The translations under genes and the position numbers were made by a program. The notes beneath the pieces are model-generated. The model did no database searches. It worked only from the letters and a program-made list of their open reading frames with translations, and was not told where the DNA came from. A stretch of 64,000 nt of DNA from an uncultured Pelagibacteraceae bacterium (lineage in GTDB: Bacteria > Pseudomonadota > Alphaproteobacteria > Pelagibacterales > Pelagibacteraceae), in NCBI GenBank assembly GCA_902582875.1, contig CACHTV010000003.1:1-64000 (forward strand), given 5' to 3'. How positions within the stretch are numbered: the stretch's first letter is position 1; each line of letters starts with the position of its first letter. Below, in pieces: positions 52,198 through 62,423 of this stretch.

Positions 52198-52452
52198 ATG
52201 AATGAATTAGAAATATTTAAAAAAAAATTAATATATAGATCAAATTATAGAGGATCGAAGGAAATGGATATTTTGTTAAGTAAATTTGTGGAAAAACATA
52301 TTGATCAATTTGATGAAAAACATCTTAAAGAATTAGATAAATTTTTGGATTTTGAAGATGAAGTTATTTTAAATTATTACCAACATAATATTGTTAAAAA
52401 AGATATTGATAAAAATATTATCTCAAAATTATTTAAAAATTATTCAGTCTAA
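52198..52452 (+). CDS. sdhE: Succinate dehydrogenase assembly factor SdhE/Sdh5 family
   Basis: IYRSNYRGSKEMDILLSKFVEKH (RGxxE motif). Confidence 0.85.
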   Translation: MNELEIFKKKLIYRSNYRGSKEMDILLSKFVEKHIDQFDEKHLKELDKFLDFEDEVILNYYQHNIVKKDIDKNIISKLFKNYSV

Positions 52453-52542
52453 TGGCGGAGAGGGTGGGATTCGAACCCACGAACGAGTTGCCCCGTTGCT
52501 GGTTTTCAAGACCAGTGCTTTCAACCGCTCAGCCACCTCTCC
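52453..52542 (-). tRNA. tRNA-Ser(TGA)
   Basis: Reverse complement GGAGAGGTGGCTGAGCGGTTGAAAGCACTGGTCTTGAAAACCAG...long variable arm...GGTTCGAATCCC...CTCTCCGCCA. Confidence 0.96.
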
Positions 52543-52650
52543 TTGAATTAAATTAACTATCTTTATTACTATCAAAGTCGCTAAATAACAATATTCATAT
52601 AGATTATTTCAAATACTAGTTAATATCATTCATTTGTGATATTCAAAAAA

Positions 52651-53655
52651 ATGCTTAAAAACTTAATAACTATTAATTTTCTAATATTTTTATTAGCTTT
52701 ATCATCTCCTACATTAGCTAATAACAAAGATTTTAATTTGTGGTTAGACGATTTCAAAAAAAATGCAATTAATTCTGGTATTTCAAAAAATGTTGTAAAC
52801 GATGTGATGTCAAAGGCTGTTTTTTTGGAAAAAGTTATAGAATATGACAGATACCAGCCAGAATTTTATGAAGATACTTTCACATATATTAAAAAAAGAA
52901 CTAGTAATAAAAAAGTCAAAAGAGGCTTAGCTTTATATAAAAAGGAAAAAATAATTATAGATAAAATAGAGGAGAAATTTTTAGTCGAAAAAGAATTACT
53001 GTTGGCTCTTATGGGCATAGAAACTAATTTTGGAAGGTACCTGGGTAAAATGGATATAATTTCTTCTCTTGCGACTTTAAGTTTTGATAAAAGAAGAAGT
53101 GAATTTTTTACAAGTGAACTATTAATCTTATTAAAACTTATAGAAAATGGCGTTATTAAAAAAGATATATTATATGGTTCATGGGCCGGAGCTTTTGGCA
53201 ATTTTCAATTTATGCCTAGAACGATCAAAGATTATGCAATAGATTATAATAATAATAAAACTATAGAATTAAAAAATGTTGAAGATTCATTTGCTTCAGC
53301 AGCGAATTATTTAAATAAAATAGGTTGGAAAAAAAATACACCCTGCTATACAAAGATTAAATTAAATACTGATATACCAAAGAAATATTTAAATTCATCT
53401 GCCAGAAAAATTAAAAATAAAAGAAAAGTTAAATTTTTTAAAAAATATATTGAAAATTCAGAACAATTAAATGTTGAAGATAATTTAATTTCAGCTGTTA
53501 TTACACCAGACCAAGACATAATACCTAACTCAAAAACTTATACTCCTGCTTTTTTAATTTATAGCAATTATGAGAAAATACTAAATTGGAACAGATCTTT
53601 AAGATTTGCTCTCGCGGTATGTACCTTAAAAGATAATTTTAAAAATGAAATATAA
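52651..53655 (+). CDS. mltB: Lytic murein transglycosylase (MltB family)
   Basis: LLALMGIETNFGRYLGKMDIISSLATLSFDKRR; YGSWAGAFGNFQFMPRT. ATG 52651 preferred over GTG 52636. Confidence 0.9.
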   Translation: MLKNLITINFLIFLLALSSPTLANNKDFNLWLDDFKKNAINSGISKNVVNDVMSKAVFLEKVIEYDRYQPEFYEDTFTYIKKRTSNKKVKRGLALYKKEKIIIDKIEEKFLVEKELLLALMGIETNFGRYLGKMDIISSLATLSFDKRRSEFFTSELLILLKLIENGVIKKDILYGSWAGAFGNFQFMPRTIKDYAIDYNNNKTIELKNVEDSFASAANYLNKIGWKKNTPCYTKIKLNTDIPKKYLNSSARKIKNKRKVKFFKKYIENSEQLNVEDNLISAVITPDQDIIPNSKTYTPAFLIYSNYEKILNWNRSLRFALAVCTLKDNFKNEI

Positions 53656-54379
53656 GATAATAATATTAATATTTTTTTTAACTTCTTGCGCACAAAATTA
53701 TAGCAAGACCAATTTAAATCAGCCTTTTATATCAAAGGGTTTTGCTTATATCTATAATGATGAAGATTTTGTTGATAAGATAATTAAAAAAAAGTTAGAT
53801 AATAATTCACTTCAAATTGCTCATAATAAATTAAGACCAGGAACTTTGATTAAAATTATTAATGTTAAAACGAACGAATCTATAATTGTTAAAAATACCA
53901 AAAGATTTCAATATCCAGACTTTTATAAGATATTAATAACAAAAGCGGTTGCTGATGAACTCAATCTTAAAGCTGATCTACCTCTAGTAGAAGTTATTGA
54001 GCTTAAAAAAAACAAATCTTTTATTGCTAAAGAAGCCAAAATTTTTAAAGAAGAAGAAAAAATACATAATAATGCACCAGTAGAAACAGTTAAAATAGAT
54101 AATATTTCTAAGAATAATAATAAAGATAAGACTGTTAAAGAAAAATTTTATATTATTATCGCAGAATTTTACTCCAAAAACTCTGCTTCTCTTTTAAAAG
54201 AAAGAATCAACAAGGAATTAACAAACTTTGATGATAAAAAATTGTTTATTAATACAAAAAAATCAAATAAAATAAGTCTCTTATCAGGACCTTATAACTC
54301 TATTAATTTAATGAAAAATGACTACATTCTACTTAAAAAATTTGGTTTTGAAGAATTGGATATCAGTATTAATGAATAA
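53645..54379 (+). CDS. RlpA-like lipoprotein with C-terminal SPOR-like domain
   Basis: Lipobox FLTSC; RlpA-like AHNKLRPGTLIKIINVKTNESIIVKN; SPOR-like C-terminus FYIIIAEFYSKNSASLLKERI...LLSGPYNS. Confidence 0.7.
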   Translation: MKYKIIILIFFLTSCAQNYSKTNLNQPFISKGFAYIYNDEDFVDKIIKKKLDNNSLQIAHNKLRPGTLIKIINVKTNESIIVKNTKRFQYPDFYKILITKAVADELNLKADLPLVEVIELKKNKSFIAKEAKIFKEEEKIHNNAPVETVKIDNISKNNNKDKTVKEKFYIIIAEFYSKNSASLLKERINKELTNFDDKKLFINTKKSNKISLLSGPYNSINLMKNDYILLKKFGFEELDISINE

Positions 54380-55523
54380 ATTTTTAATTATACTATTAAT
54401 TATAATTTTTAACTTCTCATCATTTGCTTTTGCAGAATCTATGGTTAAAGCCAGAACAGCTATAGTTATTGATTACCACTCAGATAAAGTTTTATATGAA
54501 TATGAGCCTGATATTCAAATATATCCTGCATCGATGACGAAAATTATGACTTCAATTATAGCTTTTGATTTGATTAAAAAAGGACGACTTTCTTTAGATG
54601 ATAAATTTGTAGTTTCTGAAAATGCTTGGAGATTATCTCAAAGCGGTTATTCTTCGATGTTTATTATGGTTAATGATGAGGTATCAGTAGAAAACCTATT
54701 ATATGGAATAATAGTTGCCTCGGGAAATGATGCATGTGTTGCTTTAGCTGAAGGTATAGCGGGATCAGAAGAGTCATTTGCCGATATCATGAATGAAAAA
54801 GCCGCAGAAATCGGAATGTCTTCAACGAATTTTTCCAATTCATCAGGAATTAACGACCCAGATAATTATTCAACTGTAAGAGATATAGCCTTAATGTCTA
54901 AGTACTTAATTTATCATTATCCAAATTTTTATGAATGGTATAAAGAAAAAACTTTTACTTGGGATAGAACAGGTGGAGATCCTATAACTCAGGGAAATCG
55001 AAATCCACTGTTGTATAAAAACATTGGCGTAGATGGAGTTAAAACTGGTTACTTAGCAGTTGAAAAATATTCTTTAGCAAGTTCAATGAAAAAAGATACA
55101 AGAAGAATAATAGCTGTGGGGTCTGGTTTTCCAACAAAAAACTTAAGGAGTTCCCAATCATTAAAGCTATTAAATTGGAGCTTTAGAAACTTTAATACAT
55201 ATGAAATTTCTAAAACTGGAGAAACTTTTTTTGAATTAGATACTTGGTTAGGTAAAAAAAATAAAATTAAAGCTATTACTAAAGAAGATTATTATATAAC
55301 CCTTGATAAAAAAGCCACTCGACATTTAACAGTTTATTTAGAATACGACGGTCCTATTAAAACACCGATACAAAAAGATCAAAAGATTGCAAATTTAATA
55401 GTTTTAGAAAAAGATGAAGTTGTTAAAACGTTACCGCTTTATGCTTCTGAAAAAGTATCTAAAGTTAATTTCTTTCAAAGTTTAATTACATCTATAAATT
55501 TTCTGATTTGGGGAGATGTATAA
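54372..55523 (+). CDS. D-alanyl-D-alanine carboxypeptidase (PBP5/6-like)
   Basis: YPASMTKIMTSIIAFD (SxxK), SGND, KTGYL. Start moved from 54318. Confidence 0.93.
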   Translation: MNKFLIILLIIIFNFSSFAFAESMVKARTAIVIDYHSDKVLYEYEPDIQIYPASMTKIMTSIIAFDLIKKGRLSLDDKFVVSENAWRLSQSGYSSMFIMVNDEVSVENLLYGIIVASGNDACVALAEGIAGSEESFADIMNEKAAEIGMSSTNFSNSSGINDPDNYSTVRDIALMSKYLIYHYPNFYEWYKEKTFTWDRTGGDPITQGNRNPLLYKNIGVDGVKTGYLAVEKYSLASSMKKDTRRIIAVGSGFPTKNLRSSQSLKLLNWSFRNFNTYEISKTGETFFELDTWLGKKNKIKAITKEDYYITLDKKATRHLTVYLEYDGPIKTPIQKDQKIANLIVLEKDEVVKTLPLYASEKVSKVNFFQSLITSINFLIWGDV

Positions 55524-56160
55524 AAAAAAGCCCTTTTTTATTGTTTTTGAAGGTGTTGAAGGTTGTGGAAAATCTTATCAAAGTAAAAGACTTAAAAAAA
55601 ACCTAGAAAAAAAAGGGATAAACTCAATTCTTACTAGGGAACCAGGCGGCACAAAAAGCGCTGAATCTATCAGAACATTAATACTTAAAGATTATTTTGA
55701 TAAAAAAAAAGACAAATTCGACAAATACACTGATACATTATTATATTTAGCTGCAAGGAATGAACATATTAAAAATAAAATCAAACCAGCTTTAAAAAAA
55801 AGAAGAATAGTAATTTGTGACAGATTTATAGACTCAACTTTAGCTTATCAAGTATATGGAAAAAAAGTAAACAAAAGCTTTATTGAACATATTCATAAAT
55901 TTATTTTAGAAGGAATAAAGCCTAACATTACTTTTATCCTTAAAGTTTCTGCAAAATCCTCAAGATTAAGACTAAAAAAAAGAAGAACAAAAAATAGATA
56001 TGATAATTTTTCTCAATCTTTTTATACAAAAGCACAAAAATCATTCCTAAAAATATCAAAAAATAAAAAAAATTATTTTGTATTAGACTCATCTTCAAAT
56101 AACACTAAATTAGAAAAAAAAATATTTAAGATAATTTCCAAACATCTCAGTATTAAATGA
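55516..56160 (+). CDS. tmk: Thymidylate kinase
   Basis: FEGVEGCGKSYQSKRL; TREPGGTKSAESIR; CDRFIDSTLAYQ. Confidence 0.95.
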   Translation: MYKKKPFFIVFEGVEGCGKSYQSKRLKKNLEKKGINSILTREPGGTKSAESIRTLILKDYFDKKKDKFDKYTDTLLYLAARNEHIKNKIKPALKKRRIVICDRFIDSTLAYQVYGKKVNKSFIEHIHKFILEGIKPNITFILKVSAKSSRLRLKKRRTKNRYDNFSQSFYTKAQKSFLKISKNKKNYFVLDSSSNNTKLEKKIFKIISKHLSIK

Positions 56161-57092
56161 CAAATAGCGAATATACTTCACCGAAAAATTCCCTAGTTCT
56201 TTTTGGACTTGGCGATAAGTTAGATCTACTTATCAATTTGTATAATTTAAATAAGTTACCTAAAGTTTTAATGATTAGTGGAAAAAAAGGTGTTGGAAAA
56301 TTTACTCTTATTAATCATTTTTTAACTTATATTTATGATAAAAAATATTATGATTTAAAAAATAGAACAATTAATAATAACACTGAATTTTACAAACAAT
56401 ATCTTAATAATATTTTTTCAAATATAGTTTATCTTTCTGGTAACAATTTTCAAAATGTGAAAATAGATGATATTCGTAATTTGAAATCTATAATACTTAA
56501 AACAAGTATATCTAATAAAGATAGATTTATTATTTTAGATAATATTGAACTTTTCAATATCAATAGTCTTAATGCACTTTTAAAAATTATTGAAGAACCC
56601 TCGTCTAAAAACTATTTTATATTGATTAACAGCAAAACTAAGACTTTAATCGAAACTATATATTCAAGATCTTTAGAAATAAAAATATTATTAACGAATG
56701 AATCCAGGATTAATGTTATTGAGTCATTAATAAAAAAAAATAATCTAGAAATTTTTATTGATTTTAATTCCTCAAATATAACACCAGGAAATTTTTTAAT
56801 TTTTAATAGAATATTTCAAGAAAATGAAATTAATCTAAATGAAAACTTTCAAAAAAATTTGGAGAAATTACTTAATTTATATAAAAAAAATAAAGATATA
56901 AATTTAATAAACGTAATTTTATTTTTGACAGATTATCATTTTTATATTCTGAAAGAAAAAAAAATTGATAACATTGAAAAAGTAATTGAAAATAAATCTT
57001 TTGTAATTAACAATATTAATAAGTTTATTACTTATAATCTAAATCAAAATTCTTTAATTAATGCTATAAACAACAAATTGTCTAATGGATAA
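56157..57092 (+). CDS. holB: DNA polymerase III delta' subunit-like
   Basis: ISGKKGVGKFTLINHFL; IDDIRNLKSII; NALLKIIEEPSSKNYFILI. Confidence 0.85.
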   Translation: MTNSEYTSPKNSLVLFGLGDKLDLLINLYNLNKLPKVLMISGKKGVGKFTLINHFLTYIYDKKYYDLKNRTINNNTEFYKQYLNNIFSNIVYLSGNNFQNVKIDDIRNLKSIILKTSISNKDRFIILDNIELFNINSLNALLKIIEEPSSKNYFILINSKTKTLIETIYSRSLEIKILLTNESRINVIESLIKKNNLEIFIDFNSSNITPGNFLIFNRIFQENEINLNENFQKNLEKLLNLYKKNKDINLINVILFLTDYHFYILKEKKIDNIEKVIENKSFVINNINKFITYNLNQNSLINAINNKLSNG

Positions 57093-58626
57093 AAATTTTT
57101 ATATAACAACTCCAATTTATTATCCATCAGGGAAACCTCACATGGGACATGCATATTCAAGTATCATTGCAGATATTTTTGCAAGATTTAAAAGATTAGA
57201 AGGGTATAATGTTTTATTTTTAACTGGAACTGATGAACATGGTTTAAAAATACAAAGAGAAGCTGAAAAAAATAAAAAAGATCCTAAAAAGTTTTGTGAT
57301 GAGCTGTCTGAAAAATTTAAAGATTTAACAAAAATTTTAAATTTATCTAATGATGATTTTATTCGAACTACTGAAAAAAGACATTATAAATCTGTCCAAG
57401 AAATATGGAATAAACTTGTTGAGTCTGGAGATATATATTTGGATAAATACACCGGTTGGTACTCAGTTTCAGATGAAGCTTATTATGATGAAAATGAAAT
57501 CGAGTTAGTTAATGGTAAAAAAATCTCAAAACTTTCAGGTTCCTTAGTCGATTGGGTAGAAGAAGAGTCCTATTTTTTCAAATTGTCTTCTTGGTCTGAT
57601 AAATTATTAAAATATTACAAAGATAACAATGATTTTATTTTACCTTCGTCAAGAAAAAATGAAGTAGTAAATTTTGTCGAAAAAGGATTAAAAGATTTAT
57701 CTGTTAGCCGTACATCTTTTTCTTGGGGTATACCCGTGCCTAAAAATAATAAACATGTTATTTATGTTTGGTTGGATGCATTAACTAATTACATTAGTGC
57801 TTTGAATTTTCCTGACATTGAAGATAATAATTATAAAAGATTTTGGCCAGCAGATATTCATATTATTGGAAAAGATATTTTGAGATTCCATGCTATTTAT
57901 TGGCCAGCTTTTTTGTTAGCTGCTAAACTTCCCCTTCCAAAAAAAGTTTTCGGTCACGGTTGGATTCTTTCTGATGATAAAAAAATGTCGAAGTCACTTG
58001 GAAATATTTTAGATCCAATTGAAATTGTTAACAATTATGGGATAGATCAATTAAGATATTATCTAGTTAAAGAAGTATCTCTTGGTAATGATGGAAGTAT
58101 TTCTATGGAAAATCTTAAAAACTGTATAAATAATGATTTAGCTAATAATTATGGAAACTTATGTCAAAGAGTCTTTTCATTTATTAAAAAAAATTGTTCT
58201 AATAAAATTCCTAATGCAAAAAAGTTTAATGCTGTTGATAATAAATTATTAAATCAATTAAAAAACAATGTTCCGAATTTAATAAAACTAATGAATAATC
58301 AAAACTTAAATGAATTTATTAAAATAGTAGTTAGTTATTCTTTTGATGCAAATAAGTATTTTAATGACTCTGAACCATGGTCTGTTAAAAAGACAGATCC
58401 AGAAAGAATGAATGTTATTTTATTTACTATTTGTGAACAAATAAAAAATATTAGTATTTTATTAAATTCAATAATACCAATTGCAACAGAAAAAGTTTTA
58501 TACACTATGAATATTGAAAAGGAAAAAATATCAATTGATCAAATTAATAATTTAGAAAGTTTTAATCATAATAAAGAATTAAAAGAATTAGATATACTAT
58601 TTAACAAAATTGAAAATGATAATTGA
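57085..58626 (+). CDS. metG: Methionyl-tRNA synthetase
   Basis: TTPIYYPSGKPHMGHAYSSIIADIFAR; KKMSKSLGNILDP. Confidence 0.97.
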   Translation: MDKNFYITTPIYYPSGKPHMGHAYSSIIADIFARFKRLEGYNVLFLTGTDEHGLKIQREAEKNKKDPKKFCDELSEKFKDLTKILNLSNDDFIRTTEKRHYKSVQEIWNKLVESGDIYLDKYTGWYSVSDEAYYDENEIELVNGKKISKLSGSLVDWVEEESYFFKLSSWSDKLLKYYKDNNDFILPSSRKNEVVNFVEKGLKDLSVSRTSFSWGIPVPKNNKHVIYVWLDALTNYISALNFPDIEDNNYKRFWPADIHIIGKDILRFHAIYWPAFLLAAKLPLPKKVFGHGWILSDDKKMSKSLGNILDPIEIVNNYGIDQLRYYLVKEVSLGNDGSISMENLKNCINNDLANNYGNLCQRVFSFIKKNCSNKIPNAKKFNAVDNKLLNQLKNNVPNLIKLMNNQNLNEFIKIVVSYSFDANKYFNDSEPWSVKKTDPERMNVILFTICEQIKNISILLNSIIPIATEKVLYTMNIEKEKISIDQINNLESFNHNKELKELDILFNKIENDN

Positions 58627-59392
58627 TTCACACTGTCATCTAACATATGAGCCAATGTTCTCATCATTAGATGAAACAATAAAAAAAGCTAATAATGAAG
58701 GAGTCAAATACCTTTTGACTATATCAACAGAAGATAAAAGTTTTAGAAATATTTTAGATATAATAGAGAAGCACGATTCTGTTTATGGCACATACGGCAT
58801 TCATCCTCATGAAGCAAAAAAACACCGAGAAATTAAATCAAATCACATAATTAAGAACATAATGAAAAGTAAAAAAATTATTGGAATAGGCGAGAGTGGC
58901 CTAGATTTTTATTATAACCATTCAGAAAAAAAAGATCAAATTTCTTCTTTTTTAGAACATATTGATGCAGCTCAGAAAATAAATCTACCTTTAATTGTTC
59001 ACACAAGATCTGCAGAGATTGATACTTTAAAAATATTAAAAGAATCTATCCAGAAGAATAACCTCAAAATTTTAATTCATTGTTTTACTGGAACAAAACA
59101 ATTTGCATTTAAATTACTTGATATAGGCGCTTATATATCAGCAAGTGGAGTAGTTACTTTCAAAAAATCAAAAGAATTAGCTGAAACATTTAAGGAAATG
59201 CCATTAGATAGAATACTGGTTGAAACTGATTCTCCTTATTTAGCTCCAGAGCCATTAAGAGGCAAACCCAACGAACCTAGTTATATTACCCATACAGTTA
59301 AATTTCTTTCAAATTTAAAAAATATTTCCTATGAAAAATTTTCTGAGACTACTACTAAAAATTTTTTTAAACTATTTGGTAAATTAAATTGA
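58616..59392 (+). CDS. tatD: TatD-family metal-dependent hydrolase
   Basis: MIIDSHCHL; IGESGLDFYY; IHCFTGT; ETDSPYLAPEPLRGKPNEP. Confidence 0.94.
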   Translation: MIIDSHCHLTYEPMFSSLDETIKKANNEGVKYLLTISTEDKSFRNILDIIEKHDSVYGTYGIHPHEAKKHREIKSNHIIKNIMKSKKIIGIGESGLDFYYNHSEKKDQISSFLEHIDAAQKINLPLIVHTRSAEIDTLKILKESIQKNNLKILIHCFTGTKQFAFKLLDIGAYISASGVVTFKKSKELAETFKEMPLDRILVETDSPYLAPEPLRGKPNEPSYITHTVKFLSNLKNISYEKFSETTTKNFFKLFGKLN

Positions 59393-60156
59393 AAAATAAA
59401 TTTACCATATTAGGGTGTGGCAGTTCATTAGGATCACCTTGGATTACAAATTATAAGGGTAAATTAAAAAATAGTTCAAAGAATATTAGAACAAGATGTT
59501 GTGCTCATATACAATATGGAAATTTATCGATATTAATTGACACATCTCCCGATATTAAAAGTCAGTTTTTAGAAAATAAGATTAAATCACTTGATGCCAT
59601 AATTTATACTCATGAACATGCAGATCAAACTTCAGGTATTTTTGAAATGAGACCTTTCTTCTGGAAAAATAAAAAAAAAATTCCTGTTTATGGAAGCAAA
59701 AGAACAATTAAAGCTTTAAAATCAAAATATACTTTTTGTTTTATGCCTAGACATGGTTATACACCAATTATGAAAGCAAATATTATAAACAATCAATTTA
59801 AAGTTAAAAAGAATAATGAAACACTTTCCATTAAAGCTTTTGATGTTCTGCATGGGATGATTAAAGCAACAGGATTCCTATTTGAAAAGATTGCTTATAT
59901 AAGTGATTGTAATAAAATACCCAAGAAGTCTTTTAAAAATTTATATGGTTTAGAGTATTTAATTCTAGACTGTTTGAAAAGAAGTAAGCATCCGTCACAT
60001 TTTAATTATGACGAAGCATTAGAATTAATTAAACTTGTTAGGCCTAAAAAAGCAATATTAACAAATCTTCATACTGATTTAGATTATGATTACCTTAGAG
60101 CGAAGCTTCCTTCCAATATATTGCCTGCTTACGATGGGTTGAGTTTTAATTTTTAA
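59389..60156 (+). CDS. MBL-fold metallohydrolase (PhnP-like)
   Basis: CGSSLGSPW; YTHEHADQTSGI; ISDCNKIP; TNLHTDLDY. Confidence 0.85.
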   Translation: MKNKFTILGCGSSLGSPWITNYKGKLKNSSKNIRTRCCAHIQYGNLSILIDTSPDIKSQFLENKIKSLDAIIYTHEHADQTSGIFEMRPFFWKNKKKIPVYGSKRTIKALKSKYTFCFMPRHGYTPIMKANIINNQFKVKKNNETLSIKAFDVLHGMIKATGFLFEKIAYISDCNKIPKKSFKNLYGLEYLILDCLKRSKHPSHFNYDEALELIKLVRPKKAILTNLHTDLDYDYLRAKLPSNILPAYDGLSFNF

Positions 60157-60691
60157 TTTCTTTTTCTATTAGATTTAAAAATTTTTTTGAATTTGGTTTC
60201 GTAAACGAAGCAAAAGTATCAACTACTTTTCCATTTTTTCCAATCACAATCTTATGAAAATTCCACTTTGGTATAGCACTAATCCCATGATTTTCTTTTG
60301 CCCATTTATAAAATGGATGAGCATTTTTACCAATTACTTCAATTTTTTCTGTCATAGGGAAGTTAATTCCAAAATTAGTCTCACAAAAATCTTTTATTTC
60401 TTTGTTGGTTCCTGGCTCTTGTCTAAAATTATTTGTAGGAACTCCTATTACTACCAAGTTTTTATTTTTGTAATTAGACCAAAGTTCCTGCAAGTCCTCG
60501 TATTGGGGGGTATAACCACATCTGCTAGCAACATTTACTATGACTAATACTTTATTCTTAAAATCATTTAATTTTATTTTACTCCCATCAATACTATTAA
60601 ATTCAAAATCGTAAACCAATTTTGAGTAGTTAGCTGATGCTGTTTCAATCAATCCAAACATAAGTAAAAAAATAATTAACAAATTTTTCAT
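60146..60691 (-). CDS. Glutathione peroxidase-like protein, exported
   Basis: VIVNVASRCGYTPQYEDLQELW; WNFHKIVIGKNGKVV; signal peptide. Confidence 0.9.
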   Translation of the reverse strand: MKNLLIIFLLMFGLIETASANYSKLVYDFEFNSIDGSKIKLNDFKNKVLVIVNVASRCGYTPQYEDLQELWSNYKNKNLVVIGVPTNNFRQEPGTNKEIKDFCETNFGINFPMTEKIEVIGKNAHPFYKWAKENHGISAIPKWNFHKIVIGKNGKVVDTFASFTKPNSKKFLNLIEKEIKN

Positions 60692-61095
60692 TAATTCATT
60701 TTAAATGCTTTAAATAAAGCCTCCATAGGCAATATGACACAATTTATACGTTTAAGAGTTTTTTTGTTTAATATTTGTTTTAATTCTTTAAAATTTAAAG
60801 GAAAATTTAAATTTTTATTTTTTTTTATTTTTTTTATGTTTCTTAAGTCTTTTTTAAAATCTTTAAGATGAAACTTATTAACTTTGCTTGCAAGCAAACT
60901 TGCTGAAGCTTCACAAAGTATACAAGACTCTGTTTCATATCTCATTGATTTGATTTTTGACTTGTTAGCTATGAATTCTACTTTAATAGAATCACCGCAC
61001 AGGGAATTTTTTAAAGATGACTTGTGAGTAAATTGGTTTTTAAGACCAACATATTTTGTATTTGAAGCAATTTTAATAATTTTATTATCAATCAT
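60691..61095 (-). CDS. Iron-sulfur cluster scaffold (SufU/IscU/NifU-N family)
   Basis: Three conserved Cys contexts: SLCGDSIKVEF, ESCILCEASASLL, CVILPMEALFKAF. Confidence 0.75.
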   Translation of the reverse strand: MIDNKIIKIASNTKYVGLKNQFTHKSSLKNSLCGDSIKVEFIANKSKIKSMRYETESCILCEASASLLASKVNKFHLKDFKKDLRNIKKIKKNKNLNFPLNFKELKQILNKKTLKRINCVILPMEALFKAFKMN

Positions 61096-62266
61096 TTTTT
61101 ACTAAAAAATAATAATAAAAAGTAACCAAAAAGAGTCGAAAGTAAAGAACCTGCTAAAACTCCAATTTTTACACCATCCATATATTGTAGATCGTTTGCA
61201 AAAGCTAAATTTCCTACAAATAAACTCATTGTAAATCCTATTCCAGTAAGTATTGAAACCGCATAAAATGCTGGCCATGTTGAATTAGTAGGCTTGTCTG
61301 CTATCTTTAATTTTACTGAGATATAAGAGAGCAGAAAAACTCCAATCTGTTTCCCAAAAAAATAAACCAAGAACAATACCAAGTGGCACTGGATTTAAAA
61401 GAGTTGAAAAAGTTAAACCATCTAAAGAAACCCCAGCATTTGCAAAAGCAAAAATTGGCATTATTCCAAAAGCTACATATGGAGAAAGACTATGCTCTAA
61501 TTTTAATAATAAAGACTCTTTATTGTTTTTAATATCGTGGGGAATTGTAAGAGCTAAAACAACTCCAGCTATTGTAGCGTGTACTCCAGATTGATGTGTA
61601 AAATCCCATAGAAAAATTCCAACTATTAAATATGGTAAAAAATTCTTAATTTTGAATTTATTTAATCCTATCAGAATAATCACCGAGACCAACATTAAAA
61701 TCAAATATTTGATTTCTATATTACCTGAATAAAAGAAAGCAATAATAACGATCGCACCCAAATCATCAATTATAGCCAGTGCAGTTAAAAAAACTTTTAA
61801 TGAAACTGGAACTCTTTTACCGAGTAACGACAAAACACCTAGAGAAAAAGCAATATCTGTAGCAGAAGGAATTGCCCAGCCATTTAGAGTGGTGCTGTCA
61901 GAGTAATTTACTAAAATATAAAATAAAGCAGGTACAGCCATACCTCCAATAGCACCTATAATTGGTAATAAAGCTTGCTTTGGGTTTGAAAGTTCGCCTT
62001 GTAAAAATTCTCTCTTGATTTCTAAAGATACAAAAAAAGAAAAATATAGCCATTAAAACGTCATTTATCCAATGAAGGACACTCAGTTTTAATCCAAATT
62101 CTTTAGTTCCAAGAGTTATATATTTTTCTAATGTTGAAAAATAAAAATCACTTAAACTTCCATTGCTAATTATTAAAGCCAGAATGGCAGCAAAAAGTAA
62201 AATTAATCCTGAAGCAGCCTCTAACTTAAAAAAGTATTTAAAAGGTTTTGTGATGTGTTGGATCAT
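61092..62266 (-). pseudogene. nhaA: Na+/H+ antiporter NhaA disrupted by two +1 frameshifts (pseudogene, slippage-rescued gene, or assembly error)
   Basis: Three overlapping ORF-track pieces (61898-62266, 61285-61941, 61092-61382) together give one NhaA; removing one A from each A7 run (62032-62038 and 61356-61362) restores [42 protein letters not shown] and LGIVLGLFFGKQIGVFLLSYISVKLKI. Confidence 0.9.
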
Positions 62267-62301
62267 AGCTATTATTTACTTCTATAGAGACCATCTTTCA
62301 A

Positions 62302-62330
62302 TTGCCAAAAAGGCATAATTAACCTATAAA
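62302..62330 (+). promoter_or_regulatory. Sigma70-like promoter for tRNA-Pro
   Basis: TTGCCA, 17-nt spacer, TATAAA; 10 nt before tRNA. Confidence 0.7.
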
Positions 62331-62340
62331 AACACTCGTT

Positions 62341-62417
<77 letters not shown>

Positions 62418-62423
62418 TTCATT

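Noticed and set aside
60254-60547. 97-aa plus-strand ORF antisense to glutathione peroxidase
   Set aside because: Opposite a well conserved gene; no supporting signal.
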